Shown here in pieces: positions 16,098 to 24,739 of a DNA stretch of 64,000 bases (position 1 is the first letter of the stretch; every line of letters begins with the position of its first letter). The stretch is from Corynebacterium minutissimum. Lineage in GTDB: Bacteria; Actinomycetota; Actinomycetes; Mycobacteriales; Mycobacteriaceae. The stretch is from NCBI RefSeq assembly GCF_000988205.1, contig NZ_LAYQ01000006.1, forward strand, positions 1 through 64,000. Reading direction: 5' to 3'. A program made the translations under genes and the position numbers. The notes under the pieces are model-generated. The model was not told the origin of the DNA and ran no database searches. It worked only from the letters and a program-made list of their open reading frames with translations.

Positions 16098-17051
16098 ATG
16101 ACTTCCTATGACCCCGAAACCGTGGGCTTCTTTGACATCGCCCACGAAGGCGCCCAAGCGCGCGTGGTGGCTGCATCCGTGCCGGAGCTTGCTCGCGTGC
16201 TGGGCGGACTCCGTCCGCGAAGCCTCGTCATCCTTGCCGCCGACCAAGTTTCCCGCGCTGCCGCTCACGTTGCTGTGGGCCTAGCTGAGCCCGCTGAAGT
16301 CCCCATCATGGTTAGCGAATCGCTGCCGCGCTTTACTGGTGCCCTCGACGTCGTGGTGGTGGCGGGAGATAGCCCATGGGCGGAGCGCGCGCTGCATACC
16401 GCTGCGCGCCGGGGTTCCACGACCATTCTCCTCAACGAGATCGAGGACGCACCCGAAGACGCCATCGTCATAGACACTTTGCCCACCGCCGAAGGGATTT
16501 CCCCGGTGCGCGTGATTACAGCTGTGCATGCGGTGTACGCGGTGCTGAGCGAAGACCCAGTTCTCGTTTCTCGTCGCGTGGAGGACGTCGCCGATGCCGT
16601 GGACCGTGAGCTGGAAGCACTATCCCCGCAACGTGACTCCACGACGAATCCTGGGCGCGCGTTGCGTGAGTTCGTAGAGGGCGGCCGGGTCATCCACAGC
16701 AGCGGGCCTGATCCCTATGCGCTGTCAGAAGAGCGCACGCGCGTGCACCTCGACGCGCTTGTTGCCCGCATGGCCGGTGAGCTGTGGGCAGCCCACGGGC
16801 TGGGAGGGACCGTTGTTGACGCGGAAGGCTTAGGGCCGATTCTGCAGACAGACCAGACTGACATCTTCTATGACCCGTTTGAAGCGGAAGAGCCTTTGGT
16901 ACCCTTGAGAGTTGTTTTATGGGGACAGGAAGAGGCGAACCTTCCCCACTCTTTCGCAGCAGCGAGCGCCGATACCTCCTGTGGGGAATTGGCCCGCGCG
17001 CTGCAGCTGATTACGCGCAGTTATGCCGCGACCGCCTACGACGTGAAATAG
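16098..17051 (+). CDS. TobH-like protein (Rv3256c homologue)
   Basis: The 317-residue protein keeps the length and place, directly before manA, of Rv3256c, often labelled TobH-like. It has alternating strand/helix Rossmann-like segments (RPRSLVILAADQVSRAAA, VVVVAGDSPWAERALHTAAR) compatible with a degenerate sugar-isomerase (SIS) fold. It lacks a clear active site, and its role is unknown. It may assist mannose metabolism, as it is conserved between phosphomannomutase and ManA in related genera. The ATG at 16098 follows a TATGCT hexamer by seven bases. It ends 15 bases before manA. Confidence 0.7.
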   Translation: MTSYDPETVGFFDIAHEGAQARVVAASVPELARVLGGLRPRSLVILAADQVSRAAAHVAVGLAEPAEVPIMVSESLPRFTGALDVVVVAGDSPWAERALHTAARRGSTTILLNEIEDAPEDAIVIDTLPTAEGISPVRVITAVHAVYAVLSEDPVLVSRRVEDVADAVDRELEALSPQRDSTTNPGRALREFVEGGRVIHSSGPDPYALSEERTRVHLDALVARMAGELWAAHGLGGTVVDAEGLGPILQTDQTDIFYDPFEAEEPLVPLRVVLWGQEEANLPHSFAAASADTSCGELARALQLITRSYAATAYDVK

Positions 17052-17066
17052 AAACAGAGGAAGTCA

Positions 17067-18314
17067 ATGAAGTTGCTCACCAGCGCTGCCCGCAACTACT
17101 CGTGGGGTTCGCGCACGCTGATCCCCACGCTGCTCGGCGAACCGGAAGCTACTAGCCCGGTGGCTGAGCTGTGGTTCGGCGCGCACCCGGCTGATCCCTC
17201 GACGGTGGATGGCGAGAAGCTGGATGAGATCATCGCCGCGGATCCGCAAGGACAACTGGGCAAGCGGGTAGCGGAAACGTACGGCGCCGGACTGCCCTTC
17301 CTGTTGAAGATCCTGGCTGCCGCCGAGCCGCTGTCGCTGCAGGCGCACCCGTCCAAGCAACAGGCCGAGGAAGGCTTTGCTCGCGAGAACGCGGAGGGTA
17401 TCGAACTCACGGCGGCCAACCGCAACTACAAGGATGACAACCACAAGCCGGAGCTCATCGTGGCACTCACAGAGTTTTACGCCATGGCGGGCTTCCGCCC
17501 CCTCTCGCAGACCCGCAGCCTCTTCGCGGCTTTGGACTGCGAAGAGCTCGCGCACTACGAGGGCATGCTCGATCCGGACCCCGCTGCCGAAGGCGACAGC
17601 CTCCGCGCGCTGTTTACCACGTGGATCACTATCCCCAGCGCTAAGCGCAAGGAGCTTATCAGCGCGGTGGTAGCCGCGGGCGAGCGCCTGCGCGAAAGCC
17701 AAGCCGGTGAGCCGTGGATGTCTACCGTGATGGGGACCGTGTCGAAGATCAACGAGCAGTACCCGGGGGACATCGGCGTGCTGGGCGCGCTGCTGCTGAA
17801 CCACATCGTCTTGCAGCCGGGTGAGGCGATCTACCTCGACGCCGGACAGCTGCACGCCTATGTGTCTGGTCTGGGCGTGGAGATCATGGCCAACTCCGAT
17901 AACGTGCTGCGCGGCGGCCTGACCCCGAAGTTCGTTGACGTTCCTGAGCTGGTCAAGGTCCTGACGTACCAGGCGGCGGAGGATCCGCGAGTGGAGCAAA
18001 TAGCGCACGCAGACGCAGCTGGAAAGGAAGCAACGGGCAGTATTACGGGGGCCACGGCGTGGGCCTACCCGGTGCCGATTGAGGAATTCTTGCTGGACCG
18101 CGTGGAGCTTTCCGCTGCGGACTCCGCCGAGGTAGACAGCGACGGCCCGATGATCCTGCTGTGCACCGCTGGCGCGGCCACGGTGAGCAACGACGAGGGG
18201 GAGAGCGTGGACTTCAGCGCTGGCCACGCGGCATGGATTCCAGCCAGCGACCCAGCCGCCACGATCCGTGCCGCGGAGACCGAAGGCGCGGAGGTATTTG
18301 TCGCTCGCGTCTAG
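17067..18314 (+). CDS. manA: Mannose-6-phosphate isomerase, class I
   Basis: It interconverts fructose-6-phosphate and mannose-6-phosphate, feeding GDP-mannose synthesis. It is a zinc-dependent cupin of 415 residues. Metal ligands are visible in SLQAHPSKQQAEEGF (near residue 92) and DNHKPELIVALTEF (near residue 128), and the family motif QPGEAIYLDAGQLHAYVSGLGVEIMANSDNVLRGGLTPK near residue 250 carries the third region (quoted only in part: YLDAGQLHAYVSG). An AGAGGAAG ribosome site precedes the ATG, and the gene follows tobH closely, so the two are likely one operon. Confidence 0.95.
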   Translation: MKLLTSAARNYSWGSRTLIPTLLGEPEATSPVAELWFGAHPADPSTVDGEKLDEIIAADPQGQLGKRVAETYGAGLPFLLKILAAAEPLSLQAHPSKQQAEEGFARENAEGIELTAANRNYKDDNHKPELIVALTEFYAMAGFRPLSQTRSLFAALDCEELAHYEGMLDPDPAAEGDSLRALFTTWITIPSAKRKELISAVVAAGERLRESQAGEPWMSTVMGTVSKINEQYPGDIGVLGALLLNHIVLQPGEAIYLDAGQLHAYVSGLGVEIMANSDNVLRGGLTPKFVDVPELVKVLTYQAAEDPRVEQIAHADAAGKEATGSITGATAWAYPVPIEEFLLDRVELSAADSAEVDSDGPMILLCTAGAATVSNDEGESVDFSAGHAAWIPASDPAATIRAAETEGAEVFVARV

Positions 18315-18321
18315 AGCTTAA

Positions 18322-18343
18322 GGTGCACCTTTAGAGGTGCACC
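18322..18343. terminator. Hairpin at the manA/surface-protein convergence
   Basis: GGTGCACC at 18322-18329 and again at 18336-18343 pair across a six-base loop. As the eight-mer is itself palindromic, the repeat is both direct and inverted. It overlaps the last codons of the minus-strand gene. There is no good T-run. Confidence 0.45.
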
Positions 18344-19254
18344 GCTGCCGGTTCGGCGGCGGGTTCCATGGGTTTCTCGCCCGGCTTAACGGCGGTGGGG
18401 GTTTCTGCGGACGGTTCCTTCGCGGCGGGGACGTCATCCGTTGGGGCTGCCGGGGTGGGGGCCTCATTGGTCCGGTGCGCCTCGGATTCGCGCACCAGCG
18501 ACTCTATCGCCTCATTGCCGTGCTGGGCAGACTCGTCCCACTGCTTTTGCTCGGCTTCGGTCGGCTCACGGTGTTCCGTAACGGAGTCAGGCTCGGCCCC
18601 GGGCTTCGGGGCTTCTTGGGCGAGCCCGGCCGGCCGCGGGTTGAAGGAATCAGAAGCCTCGGTGGGTTGCTGCTCGGTCAACTGGGGGTTGTGCTCGCGT
18701 TCCCCGCGGGATTCCTGTGGGGCCGAATCCTGCGGTGCGGCAGTCTGCGGCTCCAGGGTGGCCGGCGGTGGCGTTGGCTCGGTGTGCTGCGGGGTAGAGC
18801 CAGGTGCCACGGATTCGGAGGCCGTAGACGGGTCAGTCGAGGGAGCTGTCGCTGGGGTGGTAGCAACCGGTGCCGGCGGGTTCTGCACGTTCTGTGTCGC
18901 CTGCGGTTGCTGGTTCTGCAGCGAGGAGACGTTATCCGGGCGGTAGACGGCCGTGGGGCCAGCGGGCTCCGTGTTGTTGACAACGGCGTTCGGCGCTAAG
19001 TACGGATCCTCTGCCGGTGCAGCAACCGGCGTGTGCGAGTCCTTCGACTGGGTGGTCGTCGGAGAAGCCGTGGTGGTGTAGGAGTGCGTCGCTGATGAGG
19101 ACGTGGTGGCTGTGCTGGACACCGCGGTGGCGGCCGAGGGCTTAGCCACGACGGATTCGGGTGCGCTCATGCGCCACACCGCGACGCCCACGGCGACGGC
19201 ACACAGGAGGCCGGCCGCCACGAAGGCGAGGATGCGGCGTGAACTGCTCGTCAT
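18331..19254 (-). CDS. Membrane-anchored Pro/Thr/Glu-rich surface protein
   Basis: No family recognised. The 307-residue product starts at ATG 19254 behind an AGGAGAG site. A short basic start is followed by one membrane segment (ILAFVAAGLLCAVAVGVAVW, about residues 8-27) with no signal-peptidase site or lipobox Cys, so it is probably a signal-anchored type II protein. Everything after that is low complexity: Ser/Thr-rich, then Pro/Ala/Gln/Glu-rich, likely extended across the cell wall and possibly mannosylated. It is convergent with manA and occupies the region where sahH lies near tmk in C. glutamicum. Confidence 0.6.
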   Translation of the reverse strand: MTSSSRRILAFVAAGLLCAVAVGVAVWRMSAPESVVAKPSAATAVSSTATTSSSATHSYTTTASPTTTQSKDSHTPVAAPAEDPYLAPNAVVNNTEPAGPTAVYRPDNVSSLQNQQPQATQNVQNPPAPVATTPATAPSTDPSTASESVAPGSTPQHTEPTPPPATLEPQTAAPQDSAPQESRGEREHNPQLTEQQPTEASDSFNPRPAGLAQEAPKPGAEPDSVTEHREPTEAEQKQWDESAQHGNEAIESLVRESEAHRTNEAPTPAAPTDDVPAAKEPSAETPTAVKPGEKPMEPAAEPAAVHL

Positions 19255-19584
19255 GCGGGGCGCTCTCCTAACTGCACAAAGGTCACAAGTCGGTAACAAC
19301 GATAGCACGAATATAGGGATAGTAAATGGCCTGGGCAATAACCCCTGTTCATAATTCTTTCTACGATGCAGGCAGGTCGGCGTTACGGAGAACTGTGGCG
19401 CAGCTGTAATAAACGGGCTCATTGGCCGAAGCCTTGCATAAGGGCGCCTAAAGAATGGTAGAAATTGGATTAGATAGCGGCTGGCGGTGGGCGCGCCCCA
19501 CGACGCCACACTGACCCACCGTGGACACAAGAAAATAGACCCCAACATAAACCCCCTATTCGCGTAAAAGATGAAGGAGAAACA
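19255..19584. promoter_or_regulatory. Intergenic divergent region with no gene seen
   Basis: The 330 bases separate the surface protein from the DUF4259 gene. They are AT-richer than the surroundings, as expected for two promoters. I see no RNA gene, long repeat or clear operator. The downstream gene has the ribosome site GAAGGAGAAAC. Confidence 0.4.
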
Positions 19585-19938
19585 ATGAGCTCATGGGATG
19601 AGGACATCTTCGCCGACGAAGTCAACGTCGACTTCTTGGATGAACTGGCAGACCTTGAGGACGAAGAGATCGTTGCCGCGGTCGATGATGCCTGCGCCCT
19701 GGCGGTCTCCGGTGAGGATCAGACCGAGGACGAGCAACGCAACGCGCTGGCGGCGGCCACGATCGCCGCGATTTGGGCGGGCGCCCCGTTCAGCGCCGGG
19801 GAGGTGGTTGAGGACTACCCATTCATTCGTGATCTGGCCGGTTCCGGGAGCGAGAACCTCAACGAGCACGCCCTCGAGCTGCTCGAAGGCGTCGAGGAGG
19901 ACTACGACCTCGAGCCCTTCATCGAGGCGCTGTCCTAG
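19585..19938 (+). CDS. DUF4259 family protein
   Basis: A 117-residue acidic protein. It begins MSSWDEDIFADEVNVDFLDE, the pattern of DUF4259 proteins, which open with a conserved W-[GD]-x-x-x-F-x-[NDE] segment and continue as helices (EEIVAAVDDACALA, LAAATIAAIWAGAPF). No enzymatic motif is present and the function is unknown. A strong AAGGAG site precedes the ATG. The stop is nine bases before tmk, so both probably share one mRNA. Confidence 0.75.
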   Translation: MSSWDEDIFADEVNVDFLDELADLEDEEIVAAVDDACALAVSGEDQTEDEQRNALAAATIAAIWAGAPFSAGEVVEDYPFIRDLAGSGSENLNEHALELLEGVEEDYDLEPFIEALS

Positions 19939-19947
19939 TACGCCAGC

Positions 19948-20568
19948 ATGCTGATCAGTATTGAAGGAATCGATGGTGCGGGAAAGAACACCATCACCCA
20001 GCGTCTGCGGGAAGAGCTCGACTGCGAGGTCTCGGTCTTAAGCTTCCCGCGCTACGAAGACTCCGTGCACGCGCAGCTCGCGCAGGAGGCACTCTATGGG
20101 CGCATGGGAGATCTCACCGATTCGGCCTACGGGATGGCCACGCTCTTTGCCCTAGATCGGTGGGGTGCTAAGGAACAGCTGCTCGCTGCCGCCGAATCCA
20201 CAGACTCCTTGCTCATCCTGGATCGCTACGTGGCGTCGAACGCGGCCTACTCCGCCGCAAGGGTGGGCGGGGAGCTCATCGTTGACTGGGTCTACGAGCT
20301 CGAATTCGAGCGTTTTGGCCTTCCCGTTCCGCAGTTGCAGATCTTCTTGGACACTGACGTCGAAGTCGCCGGCCAGCGCGCCGTAGCCCGGGCGGCGGAG
20401 GATGAGGGGCGCCATCGCGATCGCTATGAGCGGGATGCGGGGCTGCAGGCCCGCACGGCCGCTGCTTACCGTCGTCTAGCGCAGCAGCAGTGGGCTGGGC
20501 AGTGGATCGCCACCGCGGATGCCGATATGATTATCCAAGCTGTCAAGGAGCTTGTAGGAGAACAATAA
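19948..20568 (+). CDS. tmk: Thymidylate kinase
   Basis: It phosphorylates dTMP to dTDP for DNA synthesis. The P-loop is MLISIEGIDGAGKNTITQRL, where the residue after the catalytic Lys is Asn instead of Ser/Thr; variation here also occurs in mycobacterial thymidylate kinases. The DR[YW] motif is present in LILDRYVASNAAYSAAR, and the LID region is ARAAEDEGRHRDRYERD. Its 206 residues match the family. It is followed after one base by mtrA, keeping the tmk-mtrA-mtrB-lpqB order of corynebacteria and mycobacteria. Confidence 0.92.
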   Translation: MLISIEGIDGAGKNTITQRLREELDCEVSVLSFPRYEDSVHAQLAQEALYGRMGDLTDSAYGMATLFALDRWGAKEQLLAAAESTDSLLILDRYVASNAAYSAARVGGELIVDWVYELEFERFGLPVPQLQIFLDTDVEVAGQRAVARAAEDEGRHRDRYERDAGLQARTAAAYRRLAQQQWAGQWIATADADMIIQAVKELVGEQ

Positions 20569-20569
20569 C

Positions 20570-21256
20570 GTGGCACCGAAAATCTTGGTCGTGGATGATG
20601 ACCCGGCAATCGCCGAAATGCTCACCATCGTGCTCGAGGCAGAGGGGCTGGAACCTATTGCCGTCAACGATGGTAACGAGGCCATCCCGGCCTTCCGCGA
20701 GCACGACCCAGATCTGATCCTGTTGGATCTCATGCTGCCAGGCATGAACGGCGTCGATATTTGCCGTGCCATCCGCACCGAGTCCTCTGTGCCCATCGTC
20801 ATGCTCACCGCGAAGACGGACACCGTCGATGTGGTCCTCGGCCTCGAATCCGGGGCGGATGACTACATCACCAAGCCCTTCAAGCCCAAGGAACTCATCG
20901 CCCGCATCCGTGCGCGCCTGCGCCGGATCGACGGGGGCTCCGGAGAGATCATCGAGGTAGGGGACCTGCTGATCGACGTTCCCGAGCACACCGTCACCCG
21001 CAAGGGCGGCGAGGAAATCTCGTTGACCCCGCTGGAGTTCGACCTCCTTTTGGAAATGGCCCGCAAGCCCGGGCAGGTCCACACCCGTGAGGCGTTGCTC
21101 GAATCCGTTTGGGGTTACCGCCATGCCTCGGATACTCGCCTCGTCAACGTGCACGTTCAGCGCTTGCGCGCCAAGATTGAGCACGATCCGGAGGATCCAC
21201 ACATCGTCCTCACCGTGCGCGGTGTGGGGTACAAGACTGGAAAAACCGCCGAGTAA
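20570..21256 (+). CDS. mtrA: MtrA, OmpR-type response regulator
   Basis: It controls cell-wall, division and osmoprotection genes together with the kinase MtrB. The receiver domain has the acidic pocket VVDDDP, the phospho-acceptor Asp in DLILLDLMLPGMNG (near residue 52), the Thr of IVMLTAKTD and the Lys of DDYITKPFKPKELIAR. The winged-helix DNA-binding domain follows, with LTPLEFDLLLEMARKPGQV, the ESVWGYRHASDTRLVNVHVQ recognition region, and ending at VRGVGYK. The gene starts at GTG two bases after tmk and is followed by mtrB after a 12-base gap. Confidence 0.96.
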   Translation: MAPKILVVDDDPAIAEMLTIVLEAEGLEPIAVNDGNEAIPAFREHDPDLILLDLMLPGMNGVDICRAIRTESSVPIVMLTAKTDTVDVVLGLESGADDYITKPFKPKELIARIRARLRRIDGGSGEIIEVGDLLIDVPEHTVTRKGGEEISLTPLEFDLLLEMARKPGQVHTREALLESVWGYRHASDTRLVNVHVQRLRAKIEHDPEDPHIVLTVRGVGYKTGKTAE

Positions 21257-21268
21257 AGGACTGCCGCT

Positions 21269-22999
21269 ATTTTTGGTTGGTTAGCGCGAGCCCGGGATGG
21301 CATCGTCGAGCGCTGGCGTACGTCACTGCAGACACGCGTGCTGGGCATGATGCTGGTGGCTTCCACGGTGGTCATGATCATTCTGGCCTACGCCCTGGTG
21401 TCGGTGCTCACGCAGCAGCTGGTGAGCCAGAAAGAGGACACCGCGCTGCAAGAGCTCGACCGCGCCCGCGTAGCCGTGGAGCAACAGATTGATGCGACAG
21501 GAACGGCTAACTCAACGCAGGTGCGCATCAACTCCGCACGCGCCGCACTGGGGCAGATGTCGGCACAGCAACCCGATGCTCAGGCCGTGTACGAACCGGT
21601 TCTCCTCGTGGAGAACTCCGACGGCACGGCCACCACCTCGCCGGAGGGCTACCGCATCCCCGATGGCATGCGCGAGCTCGTCGGTCAGGGCCAAGTCGTG
21701 CAGCAGTACGCCACGGTGGATCAGCAATCGGGGGCTACCTACAACGCGCTGATGGTGGGCACCCCCATTGAAAGTGATATCCCGAATACCCAGGTCTACC
21801 TCGTGCTCTCCATGGAGTCTGAGGAATCGACGATGGCGCTCATGCGCGGATTGCTCTCTGCTGCTGGAGTGGTCGTCGTGGTCCTCCTCGTGGGCATCGC
21901 GTGGCTGGCTACCCAGCAAGTGATCGTGCCGATTCGCTCTGCCTCCCGCATCGCGCAGCGCTTTGCCGCCGGCCACCTGCGTGAGCGCATGGTGGTCAAC
22001 TCGGATGATGAGATGGGCCGCCTTGCCTCTTCCTTCAACGACATGGCGGATAAGCTCTCCAAACAAATCACCCAACTGGAGGAGTATGGCGATCTCCAAC
22101 GGCAGTTCACCTCCGACGTGTCCCACGAGTTGCGCACGCCACTGACCACGGTGCGCATGGCGGCGGATGTCATTGCGGCGGACGCGGATGAGTTCAACCC
22201 TTATACCAAGCGCTCGGCGGAGCTGCTTATTAAGGAGCTGGATCGCTTCGAGGACTTGCTCGCGGATCTGCTGGAGATCTCTCGCCACGATGCGGGCGTG
22301 GCGGATCTGTCCACGGCCTCCATCGATATTCGTTCCTGCGTAGACTCCGCACTGAGCCAGGTTGAACACCTCGCCGCCGAGCTCGATGTGGAGGTCATCG
22401 TGCATGTTCCGGAGGAACCCGTGGCCGTCGAATGCGATTCACGGCGTGTCGAGCGCATCCTGCGCAACCTGCTCGCGAACGCCATTGATCACTCTGAAGG
22501 CAAACCCGTCACCGTGGATATCGGGGCGACGGAGGACGCCGTCGGCATCGCTGTCACCGACTCCGGTGTCGGCCTCAAGGAGGGCCAGGAGGAGTTGGTG
22601 TTCAACCGCTTCTGGCGCGCGGATTCTTCCCGTAAACGCCATTCTGGCGGAACCGGTCTGGGCCTTGCCATCGCCCGCGAGGATGCGGTGCTGCACGGCG
22701 GTACGTTGGACGCTATTGGCTACTTCGGCGTGGGCTCGCGCTTCCGGCTGATCCTGCCGCGCACACCAGGCCAGACGGTTGAGTCTGAGCCCATCGCTCT
22801 GGAGGTGCCGGGCGCCCCGGAGCAGGTCGAGGCAGAAGAACAATCCGCGCTCGAGGTGACCTCGGAGCCGGGCATGCCTGTGTTTAAAGGTGAGTCGGAC
22901 ACAGGAATCGTGTGGCCTTCAGAGCGCGAATCCCGTGGCGTGGACACGCCTTTCAATCACAACACCGTTCCTGATTTCGAGGAGGAGGCCCAGCGATGA
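21269..22999 (+). CDS. mtrB: MtrB, sensor histidine kinase; apparent ATT start
   Basis: Partner kinase of MtrA. Visible parts: TM1 (RVLGMMLVASTVVMIILAYA), an extracytoplasmic sensor loop, TM2 (GVVVVVLLVGIAWLATQQVI), HAMP, the H-box FTSDVSHELRTPLTTVRMAA, the N-box NLLANAIDHSEGKPV, DSGVGL and GGTGLGLAIARED. A Pro/Glu-rich tail of about 80 residues follows. No ATG, GTG or TTG lies early enough: GTG 21338 falls at the edge of TM1. The frame upstream encodes IFGWLARARDGIVERWRTSL, a plausible basic cytoplasmic N-terminus, back to an ATT at 21269 that lies eight bases after AAAGGA. I take ATT as the start; a base error in ATG is the alternative. Confidence 0.9.
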   Translation: MFGWLARARDGIVERWRTSLQTRVLGMMLVASTVVMIILAYALVSVLTQQLVSQKEDTALQELDRARVAVEQQIDATGTANSTQVRINSARAALGQMSAQQPDAQAVYEPVLLVENSDGTATTSPEGYRIPDGMRELVGQGQVVQQYATVDQQSGATYNALMVGTPIESDIPNTQVYLVLSMESEESTMALMRGLLSAAGVVVVVLLVGIAWLATQQVIVPIRSASRIAQRFAAGHLRERMVVNSDDEMGRLASSFNDMADKLSKQITQLEEYGDLQRQFTSDVSHELRTPLTTVRMAADVIAADADEFNPYTKRSAELLIKELDRFEDLLADLLEISRHDAGVADLSTASIDIRSCVDSALSQVEHLAAELDVEVIVHVPEEPVAVECDSRRVERILRNLLANAIDHSEGKPVTVDIGATEDAVGIAVTDSGVGLKEGQEELVFNRFWRADSSRKRHSGGTGLGLAIAREDAVLHGGTLDAIGYFGVGSRFRLILPRTPGQTVESEPIALEVPGAPEQVEAEEQSALEVTSEPGMPVFKGESDTGIVWPSERESRGVDTPFNHNTVPDFEEEAQR

Positions 23000-24705
23000 T
23001 GCCGGCCCGCCGCCCACTCGCAGTGTTCAGCTGCGTTGCGCTCATAGCCCTCGTCGGGTGCTCGACCTTGCCGAACAACACGGATCCGCAAGTGATCGGG
23101 ACTTTCGAACCGCATGACCGGGCAGACGATGCTGTCGTCGAACCGCGTACAGATAGCGAGCCTGATCTCCTCGTGCGTGACTTCTATTCGGCGGTGGCGA
23201 TTCCCACCGGTAACTACGCCGCCGCCCGCACCTTCCTTTCGACGAATATAGCTAATTCCTGGGACCCCACGGATACCGTTCTGGTGGTGGATTCCATCGA
23301 TCTCGTGACGTCCAATATGGAAGACGGCGACCTGGAATACTCGGTCCGCGGCAATATTATTGGCCGTTTGGCCAATGGCGGGGCTTATGTCCCCGATAAT
23401 TCGCGCATCGAAGCAACCGTCCGACTGCGCCAGTTCAATGGGCAATGGCGCATCACGGATTTGCCCACTGGTGCTGTGATTGAGCGCACCGAACTGCGCA
23501 ACCGCTACCGGCCGCAGTCGCTGTACTTTTTCGATACAACCCAACGCCTGCTGGTGGCGGACCGTCGTTGGCTCTATTCGGGGAAGGAGTCAATCGCCTC
23601 GGAGCTAGTGACCCTGCTGCTGCAGGGGCCGTCCTCCGATATCGCGCCGGCGACGTCCACCTTAAGCCCCAAGGACGCTACCTTCTTGGGAATCAACGAT
23701 GGCGTCTACGAGTTCAGCGGGATGGCAGGAATGACCCAGGAGGAGCGCCTCAAGTTCGCCGCCCAGTTGGTCTGGACCCTCAACAACGCAGAGATCACGA
23801 ATTCAGTGCGCGCCACCATCGATGGCAGCCCGCTTGTCGACGGCATGGAGGAAATGACCATCGATGACTTTGCTGAGTTCAACCCAGAGGTGGCTGCCCA
23901 GTCCGTGCCTAAGCTCTACGCGGTCAATGACGGCTCACTCCTCGAGGTTAAAGGTGAAGGCAGCACCGAGGTGCAGGGAATGGCCGGGCAGATTCACGAT
24001 ATCCAGTCCGCGGACGTCTCCGATGAGGGCATGGTCGCCGCGGTACGCAAGCGCTCTGAGAAGGAGTCACAGCTGGCGATGGGCGAGCTCGGCCACGAGC
24101 TCAAGGATTCGGTCAAGGGTGAAACTTTAGCCCGCCCCACCTTCGAGGTGGGAGGACAGGTGGCGTGGACCGTCGTCGACGGCAAGCACGTGGTCCGCGT
24201 GACACGCTCGCCGGCCACCGGCGAGCTGAGCACCGCGGAGGTGGACACCTCCGCATTAGAGAACGTGGAAGGCGAAATCTCCGTCATCCGGCTGTCCCTG
24301 ACGGGAGCGCGTATCGCCATGATTATCGATGGCAGCATTTATACCGGTGTGGTTGCCCGCGCGACGTCGGGTGAGCGGCGCATCGTCAACGTTCACCAGG
24401 TGGGCCCAGAGCTGGCCGGCTCTGCTTTGTCGGTGGAGTGGCAGACAGACGGCTCCCTGCTCGTGGGTACCTCGGCGTCGAGCTCTCCGGTGTGGCGCAT
24501 CGAGCAAGACGGATCTTCGGCCACCACACTGCCCACCGGAAATATCACCGCACCCGTGGTCGCGGTGGCCTCTTCGCCGTCGACGCTTTATGTCACCGAT
24601 GCGCATGCGCTGCTGCAGCTTCCCGCGGGTGGATCCGAGCGTTCTTATTGGCGTGAGGTCGAAGGCCTGCAGGGAGTGCGTTCCTCTCCGATCATCGCGC
24701 GCTAG
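22996..24705 (+). CDS. lpqB: LpqB, MtrAB-associated lipoprotein
   Basis: LpqB binds the extracellular part of MtrB and modulates MtrAB signalling. A signal peptide ends in the lipobox ALVGCSTLPN (Cys near residue 22), so it is lipid-anchored outside the cell. A GerMN-type domain follows (QRLLVADRRWLYSGKESIAS to FAAQLVWTLNNAEITNSVRA), then a beta-propeller-like C-terminal half (from about residue 300) with repeated short strands such as VAWTVVDGKHVVRVTRS. The start ATG overlaps the mtrB stop, showing translational coupling. Confidence 0.94.
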   Translation: MMPARRPLAVFSCVALIALVGCSTLPNNTDPQVIGTFEPHDRADDAVVEPRTDSEPDLLVRDFYSAVAIPTGNYAAARTFLSTNIANSWDPTDTVLVVDSIDLVTSNMEDGDLEYSVRGNIIGRLANGGAYVPDNSRIEATVRLRQFNGQWRITDLPTGAVIERTELRNRYRPQSLYFFDTTQRLLVADRRWLYSGKESIASELVTLLLQGPSSDIAPATSTLSPKDATFLGINDGVYEFSGMAGMTQEERLKFAAQLVWTLNNAEITNSVRATIDGSPLVDGMEEMTIDDFAEFNPEVAAQSVPKLYAVNDGSLLEVKGEGSTEVQGMAGQIHDIQSADVSDEGMVAAVRKRSEKESQLAMGELGHELKDSVKGETLARPTFEVGGQVAWTVVDGKHVVRVTRSPATGELSTAEVDTSALENVEGEISVIRLSLTGARIAMIIDGSIYTGVVARATSGERRIVNVHQVGPELAGSALSVEWQTDGSLLVGTSASSSPVWRIEQDGSSATTLPTGNITAPVVAVASSPSTLYVTDAHALLQLPAGGSERSYWREVEGLQGVRSSPIIAR

Positions 24706-24726
24706 AGGACAGCTCAGGAGTCAGGC

Positions 24727-24732
24727 TAGAGT
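24727..24732 (+). promoter_or_regulatory. -10 element for leaderless comF mRNA
   Basis: TAGAGT is followed by AGGGCGC and then the ATG at 24740. It lies 21 bases after the lpqB stop, so comF can be transcribed separately. Confidence 0.55.
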
Positions 24733-24739
24733 AGGGCGC

